A stretch of DNA of 64,000 nucleotides, from the NCBI GenBank assembly GCA_903918375.1, contig CAIXED010000021.1, positions 29,851 to 93,850 of the forward strand, given 5' to 3'. The stretch comes from an uncultured Pseudomonadota bacterium. GTDB taxonomy: Bacteria > Pseudomonadota > Gammaproteobacteria > Methylococcales > Methylomonadaceae. Shown in pieces: positions 58,685-64,000 of the stretch (position 1 is its first letter; the number at the start of each line of letters is the position of its first letter). The notes beneath the pieces are model-generated. The model did no database searches. It saw only the letters and a list, made by a program, of their open reading frames with translations, and was not told the origin of the DNA. A program made the translations under genes and the position numbers.

Positions 58685-59695
58685 TTAGATTTGAATGGTT
58701 TTACCTTGTTTCGCCGAGGCTAACGCTGCAACGATAACCCGACAGTTATCCCTTGCATCCGCTAACGACAATGCTGGCGCTTTGTCATTGAGAACGCAAT
58801 CGCTGAAATGTTCAATTTCGGCTTTGAAATGATTAAGCGCTGGCAAGCGTTGTTCACTTTGCTGACCGTCTTCTGTCCACCAAGAAATCACCGGTACATC
58901 ACCTGGCAATTGCCAAACGATATGGCATTTGATGCCGCCTTTGGTGCCGATAATTTCGTATTCACAACGTCTGGCTCGGTCAAAGCTGAAATCAAATTGT
59001 GCGAAACGACCTTCGCCAAAATCCAATACCCCGCTGCTGGCTATATCAGCACCGCTTTCGGCATAGTGCGATAAAGCCGTAACCGCTTTGGGTAATTGTT
59101 TAAAAAACATTCGCAGCGAATGAATTGCATAACAGCCGATGTCCCACATCGCACCACCGCCGTTATCAATGCTTTCCGCTAAACGATACAACCGCGCAGG
59201 GCGCATCATGAAAGAATAGCTGGCGCGTACTGAGCGAATTTCGCCAATCAAACCGGAGTCTAAAATTTCCATCACTCGCGCATGTTGCGGATGGAATCGG
59301 TACATAAAACCTTCCATCACTCTGACTTGCTGTTGCTGGGCGGCGGTTTCGATAGCGTCAATATCGGCAACATTTAATGCCATTGGTTTTTCGCATAACA
59401 CATGCTTGCCGCTGGCAATCGCCCGTAAAGCCCATTCTGCATGTTCATGGTTCGCCATTGGCAAATACACGGCTTGAATATCGCGATTCGCCAGCAAAGC
59501 CTCCAAATCATCATAGGCTTTGATGTTGGGGTAACACGGTGCGTATTTGGCTAAAGTTTCCGCAGAAGCACCGGCACGACGACTGGCGATTGCCACTAAC
59601 GCGGCGTTATTGGCTTCCAGAATCGCAGGCATTAAGCGCTCATTGATGCGTGCCGCGCCAAGGATTCCCCAGCGTAATTGGTTTGCGCTACTCAT
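58685..59695 (-). CDS. Gfo/Idh/MocA-family oxidoreductase
   Basis: This 336-residue NAD(P)-dependent sugar-type dehydrogenase has N-terminal Rossmann domain WGILGAARI and the family motif GKHVLCEKPMALN (Glu-Lys-Pro), then a C-terminal beta-sheet domain with GGAMWDIGCYAIHSLR. The substrate is unknown. The start at 59695 overlaps the Spy-like gene by four bases; a longer frame is not supported. It is last in apaG-apaH-Spy-like-oxidoreductase. Confidence 0.9.
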   Translation of the reverse strand: MSSANQLRWGILGAARINERLMPAILEANNAALVAIASRRAGASAETLAKYAPCYPNIKAYDDLEALLANRDIQAVYLPMANHEHAEWALRAIASGKHVLCEKPMALNVADIDAIETAAQQQQVRVMEGFMYRFHPQHARVMEILDSGLIGEIRSVRASYSFMMRPARLYRLAESIDNGGGAMWDIGCYAIHSLRMFFKQLPKAVTALSHYAESGADIASSGVLDFGEGRFAQFDFSFDRARRCEYEIIGTKGGIKCHIVWQLPGDVPVISWWTEDGQQSEQRLPALNHFKAEIEHFSDCVLNDKAPALSLADARDNCRVIVAALASAKQGKTIQI

Positions 59696-59994
59696 TGTGG
59701 TTTTGGCATTTGTGCTTGATGTTGACGGCGCATTTCTTCCCATTTTGCCGCTTGTTCTGGATTTAAAAGTTCGGTGACTTTATCGTGTGATTCGCGATGA
59801 ATAGCGGCAAATTTTTCGTGCTGGGCTTTAAAAATCGCATCGACTTTGGCTTTTTGATCGGCAGATAAGCCTAGTTCTTTGCTCAAATGGTCAAGCTTGT
59901 GATTGGCTGGGGTTTCGTAATTATTGTCGCTAGCCGCATAGCTAGTCATCGGTAATAGTAACGCGCTGATTAATAATAAAATTTTGCTGTGCAT
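59692..59994 (-). CDS. Spy/CpxP-like periplasmic protein
   Basis: This 100-residue protein has a signal peptide (ILLLISALLLPMTSYAA). The mature part is helical with two LTxxQ-like elements (LSADQKAKVDAIF and LNPEQAAKWEEM), as in Spy/CpxP/ZraP proteins. These bind metals or act as periplasmic chaperones. Its place between apaH and an oxidoreductase is unusual. Confidence 0.82.
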   Translation of the reverse strand: MHSKILLLISALLLPMTSYAASDNNYETPANHKLDHLSKELGLSADQKAKVDAIFKAQHEKFAAIHRESHDKVTELLNPEQAAKWEEMRRQHQAQMPKPQ

Positions 59995-60019
59995 GATTAA
60001 CTTCCTTGAGATTAAAAAT

Positions 60020-60838
60020 TTACGGTTTTTGTTGGCATGGACAATCAATGTCTATGCGTTTGGGCTTGGCTTCTAAGGTAATCGCGGTCAATTTTCCACC
60101 CCACAGACAGCCGGTATCAATCGAAAAACAGTTGTCGCCTTGGTAAAAGCCCAAGGTAGACCAGTGACCAAAAATAATCCGCATATCGGCGCTCTTGCGG
60201 TCAGGTACTTGATACCAAGGGATTAAATGTGTCGGTTGGCTGCCCGGTGCGCCTTTTTGGGCGAAATCCAAAACCCCGTCAACGGTGCAATAGCGCAAAC
60301 GGGTGAAGCAGTTAACTGCAAACCGTAGTTGCTCCATTTTCGGTAAATCGTCGCTCCACAGATTAGGCTTGTTGCCGTACATGGTGCGGAAAAAGCGTTT
60401 GTGGTCTGAGCTTTGCATGGCTTGTTCGGCTAGGCGTGCCATGTGAACCGTCTGAGCGAAATCCCATTGTGGCGGTAAGCCAGCATGGAGCATACAAAAG
60501 TCTTGATCGCTGTAAAACAAAGGCTGATGCCGCAACCAGTCGATCAGTTCGTCACAATCGCTGGCGCGTAGAATCGGTGCTAAGGTGTCTTTTTTTCCGG
60601 CTTTGCCCAATGAAACCACGGTAGCGATTAAATGCATATCGTGGTTGCCGAGTACGCTGATTGCTGAGGAACCTAAGCCTTTAATAAAACGCAAAGTCTC
60701 TAATGACTTTGGCCCGCGATTAACCAAATCACCGGCAATCCAAACCGTATCCTTAGCTGGATCAAACTTTATGACGTCGAGCAGCCGACGAAATTCGTCG
60801 TAGCAGCCTTGAATGTCGCCAATCGCGTAAGTGGTCAT
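60020..60838 (-). CDS. apaH: Bis(5'-nucleosyl)-tetraphosphatase, symmetrical
   Basis: It cleaves Ap4A into two ADP. In 272 residues it shows the metallophosphoesterase motifs GDIQGC, GDLVNRGP, GNHD and MLHAG. The start overlaps the apaG stop by one base (TAATG), the usual pairing. Confidence 0.96.
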   Translation of the reverse strand: MTTYAIGDIQGCYDEFRRLLDVIKFDPAKDTVWIAGDLVNRGPKSLETLRFIKGLGSSAISVLGNHDMHLIATVVSLGKAGKKDTLAPILRASDCDELIDWLRHQPLFYSDQDFCMLHAGLPPQWDFAQTVHMARLAEQAMQSSDHKRFFRTMYGNKPNLWSDDLPKMEQLRFAVNCFTRLRYCTVDGVLDFAQKGAPGSQPTHLIPWYQVPDRKSADMRIIFGHWSTLGFYQGDNCFSIDTGCLWGGKLTAITLEAKPKRIDIDCPCQQKP

Positions 60839-61215
60839 TAGTGCAAGGTGCGGGGAATCGAGAGGGTGAATTGCGGAATCGGGGCTTTAAAATCTTCGCC
60901 ATTTTCCGATTGCATTTGGTACTTGCCTTGCATGATGCCAACTGGGGTTTCAATGATCGCCGCGCTGGTATAACGGAACATATCGCCAGGGTTAAGGTAA
61001 GGATGCTCGCCAACTACGCCATCACCGTTGACTTCTTGGACTTTGCCATTGGCATCAGTAATCAACCAGTGGCGAGTTAATAGCTTGGCTGCCGTGGCGC
61101 CAACATTAGTAATGGTAATCGTGTAAGCAAATACATAGCGATTCTGCTCGGGCGATGATTGCGCCTCGATATAATGCGGTTTTGCTTCAACTAAAACTTT
61201 GTTTTTTTCGCTCAT
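60838..61215 (-). CDS. apaG: ApaG protein
   Basis: This single-domain 125-residue fibronectin-like beta protein shows the family signature YTITITNVG, RHWLITDANG and GVVGEHPYLNPGDMFRYTS. Function is unclear; it is genetically tied to apaH. Confidence 0.95.
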   Translation of the reverse strand: MSEKNKVLVEAKPHYIEAQSSPEQNRYVFAYTITITNVGATAAKLLTRHWLITDANGKVQEVNGDGVVGEHPYLNPGDMFRYTSAAIIETPVGIMQGKYQMQSENGEDFKAPIPQFTLSIPRTLH

Positions 61216-61332
61216 TGATAGATGATGTAATTCGATATGGTGGTTATTTCAACCTAACTGATACCCAAACGCAAGCAATCCCGTTAAGCCTTTGTTTTCT
61301 GGGCTTAGCCGCTTAAAAACAGACAAAAAATC

Positions 61333-62706
61333 ATGACACAACACAAACCTTTACACATCCATATTCTTGGCATCTGCGGCACGTTCATGGGCGGCTTAGC
61401 CTTGATTGCTCGTGAACTCGGCTACACCGTTAGCGGCTCGGATCAAAACGTCTATCCGCCGATGAGCACCCAGCTAGAAGAGCAGGGCATTCGTTTGATG
61501 AACGGCTACAAGGCCGAAAATCTCGATTGTAAGCCGGATTTGGTGGTGATTGGCAACGCCATGTCGCGCGGCAATCCTGAAGTCGAAGCGGTTTTAAATA
61601 GCGGTTTGCCTTATATCTCTGGTCCACAATGGTTGTCGGAACATGTCTTACAAAAGCGCTGGGTGTTAGCGGTTGCTGGAACACACGGCAAAACGACTAC
61701 CACCAGCATGTTGAGCTGGATTTTGGAATTTAACGGTTTTAAGCCGGGCTTTTTAATCGGCGGGATTCCGCTTAATTTTGGGATTTCCGCACGCTTAGGC
61801 GAGTCGGATTTTTTTGTCATCGAAGCTGACGAATACGACTGCGCTTTCTTTGATAAACGCTCGAAATTTGTCCATTACCGCCCACGCACCGCGATTTTAA
61901 ATAATCTCGAATACGACCACGCTGATATTTTTGAAAACCTCGACGCCATCAAAAAACAATTTCATCATTTAGTGCGCACCGTGCCCAGCCAAGGCTTAAT
62001 CATTGCCCCAGACTGTGAACAGCATGTCAGCGAAGTTTTAGAGATGGGCTGCTGGACACCGGTGGTGAAAACCGCGATTGATGCCGATGCTGATTGGCAA
62101 GCGCAGTTATTAAAAGCTGATGGCAGCCAGTTTGCAGTGCAATTTGAAGGTCAGTCACAAGGCATAGTCGATTGGTCGTTAACCGGACGCCACAATGTCT
62201 TTAATGCCTTATCCGCCATCGCCGCCGCTCGACACATTGGCATTCAAGCCAGTGCCGCTATAGAAGCGCTACAACAATTCCAAAATGTTAAACGGCGGAT
62301 GGAAGTGATTGTCAGTCGTGGCGGTATCACCGTTTACGACGACTTCGCCCATCATCCCACCGCAATCAAAACCACGCTGGACGGTTTACGCAAACAAGTT
62401 GGTGATCAAAAAATCTTGGCGATTGTTGAACCTCGCTCCAACACCATGCGCTTAGGTGTCCACACCCAATCCTTAGCCGAATCACTCGCCCAAGCCGACA
62501 CCGCGATTGTTTATCAACCCGATAATCTCGGTTGGGATTTAAGCCAATTGCAGCAATACGCTGACAATATTCAGATTTGTAACAGCTTAGAAGCGATTAT
62601 TGAGCAGATTAAAGCCGAGGCGGGTGGCGTTTGCCATGTGTTGTTGATGAGTAACGGCAGTTTTGGTGGGATTTATCAGCGCTTGAGGGATATTTTAAAT
62701 ACTTAG
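61333..62706 (+). CDS. mpl: UDP-N-acetylmuramate:tripeptide ligase (murein recycling)
   Basis: Mpl attaches the recycled tripeptide L-Ala-gamma-D-Glu-meso-DAP to UDP-MurNAc. At 457 residues it equals E. coli Mpl. It has the Mur ligase layout: N-terminal ILGICGTFMGGLALI, central P-loop GTHGKTTTTSML, EADEYDCAFFDKRSKFVHY and C-terminal DDFAHHPTAI. It is monocistronic and divergent from apaG. Confidence 0.97.
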   Translation: MTQHKPLHIHILGICGTFMGGLALIARELGYTVSGSDQNVYPPMSTQLEEQGIRLMNGYKAENLDCKPDLVVIGNAMSRGNPEVEAVLNSGLPYISGPQWLSEHVLQKRWVLAVAGTHGKTTTTSMLSWILEFNGFKPGFLIGGIPLNFGISARLGESDFFVIEADEYDCAFFDKRSKFVHYRPRTAILNNLEYDHADIFENLDAIKKQFHHLVRTVPSQGLIIAPDCEQHVSEVLEMGCWTPVVKTAIDADADWQAQLLKADGSQFAVQFEGQSQGIVDWSLTGRHNVFNALSAIAAARHIGIQASAAIEALQQFQNVKRRMEVIVSRGGITVYDDFAHHPTAIKTTLDGLRKQVGDQKILAIVEPRSNTMRLGVHTQSLAESLAQADTAIVYQPDNLGWDLSQLQQYADNIQICNSLEAIIEQIKAEAGGVCHVLLMSNGSFGGIYQRLRDILNT

Positions 62707-62852
62707 GTTTTATATTAAAAAACCTTGATACGACGGAATTGGAGATATGTATCTGTGGGGATGGTTTTGACCTTATCGGAATAGACTTTGCTAAATCATC
62801 CTTACAGGCTCTAAGTGGACATAGTAACCAACCTATTTAATGCAAGAATCTG

Positions 62853-63593
62853 TTAAACCAGCAAACTCCACAAGCCCAAAGCCGATACAACCACCAATCC
62901 ACCGCCAACCCAGCGTTTAAACAATAGCTCATTGCGAGTAATGGCCTGATGGGCTTTTAAGCCCATCACATGACCAATCGCGGCAATCGGCAACAACATC
63001 AGTGCTTGAATAAAATGTAAATCAACCGATAGCACCACAAAGGTTGTCATTTTGATACTGACTAACACAAACCATAAAACAAACAGCGTATCGCGCAATC
63101 GCTCTTTGCTGACATGACGCATATAAACAGCCACCATCAATGGCGCACCAGTCAACGATGTACCAGCGACATAACCGCCTAAAATCAGCAGAAATTTATC
63201 AACCCAATCTTGTCGGCTTTCAATGGCTTTATTGAACAACCACACCAAGCCATAAAACAAAGTCACGCCATAGATAAACAAATTCAGCCACAGTATCGGC
63301 AAATTCACCAAGCCAAATACGCCCAAGATCGCTGGCGGGATAATGTAAATTGACGACTGGCGAAGATAGCGCCAATCAACATTATGCAAACGGGTTCGCA
63401 GGGTTAAACCGGAAAAAAACAGTAGATGGGTACTGATAATAGGCAGCCATAAGCGGGGATCATTATGGATGAACAGCATCAACGGCAAACCCAATGCCGC
63501 GCCACCAAAGCCCAGCCCGGTCCGCACAAAGCCAGCCCAAATAAACAATAGGCCTATCAGTAAGGCTTGATTAAGGGAAAAATCGAGTAGCAT
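62853..63593 (-). CDS. TauE/SafE-family membrane carrier, second copy
   Basis: This 246-residue protein has about eight hydrophobic helices. The first repeat has GLGFGGAALGLPLMLF; the second is weaker (GGYVAGTSLTGAPLMVA). It differs from the carrier at 52705, which keeps GGGG. The substrate is unknown. It is monocistronic. Confidence 0.9.
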   Translation of the reverse strand: MLLDFSLNQALLIGLLFIWAGFVRTGLGFGGAALGLPLMLFIHNDPRLWLPIISTHLLFFSGLTLRTRLHNVDWRYLRQSSIYIIPPAILGVFGLVNLPILWLNLFIYGVTLFYGLVWLFNKAIESRQDWVDKFLLILGGYVAGTSLTGAPLMVAVYMRHVSKERLRDTLFVLWFVLVSIKMTTFVVLSVDLHFIQALMLLPIAAIGHVMGLKAHQAITRNELLFKRWVGGGLVVVSALGLWSLLV

Positions 63594-63691
63594 TTTTAGG
63601 GGTAGTCTTAAATTTGGTATAAAAAATGATTAAAAAACTAAAACTTACTTACTGATGTTACACCTGACTGACAGTTATCCATCGATATAGT

Positions 63692-63719
63692 CGTCATTCT
63701 CGGGAAGGAGGGAATGACG
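63692..63719. repeat. Inverted repeat in the right intergenic region
   Basis: CGTCATTC and GAATGACG flank 12 bases. It resembles the dispersed small palindromes common in bacterial intergenic DNA. Confidence 0.6.
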
Positions 63720-63797
63720 AAGCCAAGTTGACGTTGAAGCTAACACTTTAACTTTAGGGGGCTATTGTAGTGATCAACTTAAAGAGCCAAAAGCAAA

Positions 63798-63872
63798 CGT
63801 AGGGTGTGGTGAGTTTACGAACCGCACCAATCGCGAACGATGCGGTGCACGTTGTTTACCGCATATATGGAC
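63798..63872. repeat. Probable dispersed repeat with GCGGTGCAC palindromic parts
   Basis: GTAGGGTGTGGTGAG, ACCGCACCAATCGCGAACGATGCGGTGCAC and a trailing TTTACCGCA contain nested complementary segments (GGTGCGGT-type arms). I see no gene in 63594-63814 apart from these repeats. Confidence 0.5.
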
Positions 63873-64000
63873 TCCTCTCCAATTGCAAGCCAAGTATTAT
63901 CAAAATTAATGCTTTTAACAGAGATCAAGATTGCAGCCATATATTCGGTCTCTTGATGAAGGTGCTTAATTGACCTTCGGACCCTGATGAATCTATCCGC
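63815..64000 (-). CDS. Possible C-terminal end of a gene cut by the window edge
   Basis: A minus-strand frame is open from the window edge to a TAA at 63815-63817, about 61 codons, reading EYMAAILISVKSINFDNTWL in its middle. The last 15 or so codons run through the dispersed repeat, so the true end may lie earlier or the gene may be truncated by the repeat. Family not recognised. Confidence 0.25.
   Translation of the reverse strand, partial: ADRFIRVRRSIKHLHQETEYMAAILISVKSINFDNTWLAIGEESIYAVNNVHRIVRDWCGS

Overview
The window looks like chromosomal DNA of a gammaproteobacterium. The evidence is the gene content and order: rhlB / trxA / rho, dapC-dapD-yffB-dapE, apaG-apaH, tadA next to a Sua5-type tsaC, hda behind a DUF2069 gene, mpl, yjgA and an initiator tRNA with the Escherichia-like body. 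Moderate GC, periplasmic heme and copper-type proteins, a second EF-G and a cytochrome c peroxidase fused to an SCO domain would fit a methanotroph of the Methylococcales. That assignment is inference, because no methane or methanol oxidation gene lies in the window.

Layout. 1-0.8 kb: two exported small proteins, one cut by the window edge. 1.1-8.5 kb: pgi, tadA-tsaC, and a sulfate activation operon in which cysD and cysN are separated by two foreign-looking genes, an ABC/SMC-type ATPase and a small protein with an E...ExK nuclease-like signature. 8.5-10.3 kb: an unknown Cys-rich protein, tRNA-Val, a HEPN-like protein and a candidate structured RNA on the minus strand. 10.3-19.8 kb: an aerotolerance-type (Bat) cluster (DUF4381, BatA, BatB, then BatD) split by a heavy-metal RND pump pair and palindromic repeats. 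19.9-23.7 kb: yrfG, rhlB, trxA, rho. 23.8-26.6 kb: an ABC half-transporter with a decayed ATPase domain, translationally overlapped with a GH5 glycosidase. 26.6-28.5 kb: a genomic scar holding a truncated second copy of moaE, three REP elements, a dead REP-associated transposase (RAYT), a GIY-YIG protein and an unknown protein. 28.6-44.6 kb: housekeeping operons (APH-like kinase-rdgB with rph, M48 protease-dapC, dapD, yffB-dapE, rpsT, murJ-proC-yggT, yjgA, bioA-rsmE-CPBP protease). 44.6-52.7 kb: tRNA-fMet, argB, dut-coaBC, radC, fdxA, fusA2, hda, a DUF2069 gene and an XRE regulator. 52.7-63.6 kb: a TauE/SafE carrier, NADH dehydrogenase II, a YcxB-like protein, moaE/moaD/moaC, the SCO-peroxidase fusion, apaG-apaH-Spy-like-oxidoreductase, mpl and a second TauE/SafE carrier. 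The last 400 bases hold dispersed repeats and the possible end of a gene.

The strongest candidates for new biology are the two-gene ATPase/ExK cassette inside cysD-cysN (a possible defence module), the hairpin-rich orphan transcript near 10.1 kb, the REP-bounded GIY-YIG block near 28 kb, the inactive-looking ABC protein coupled to a cytoplasmic GH5 enzyme, and the DnaA-box cluster upstream of bioA. All calls come from reading the sequence. No database search or computation was run. Start codons were often moved inward from the longest frame where a ribosome-binding site, a stop/start overlap or family length supported it.
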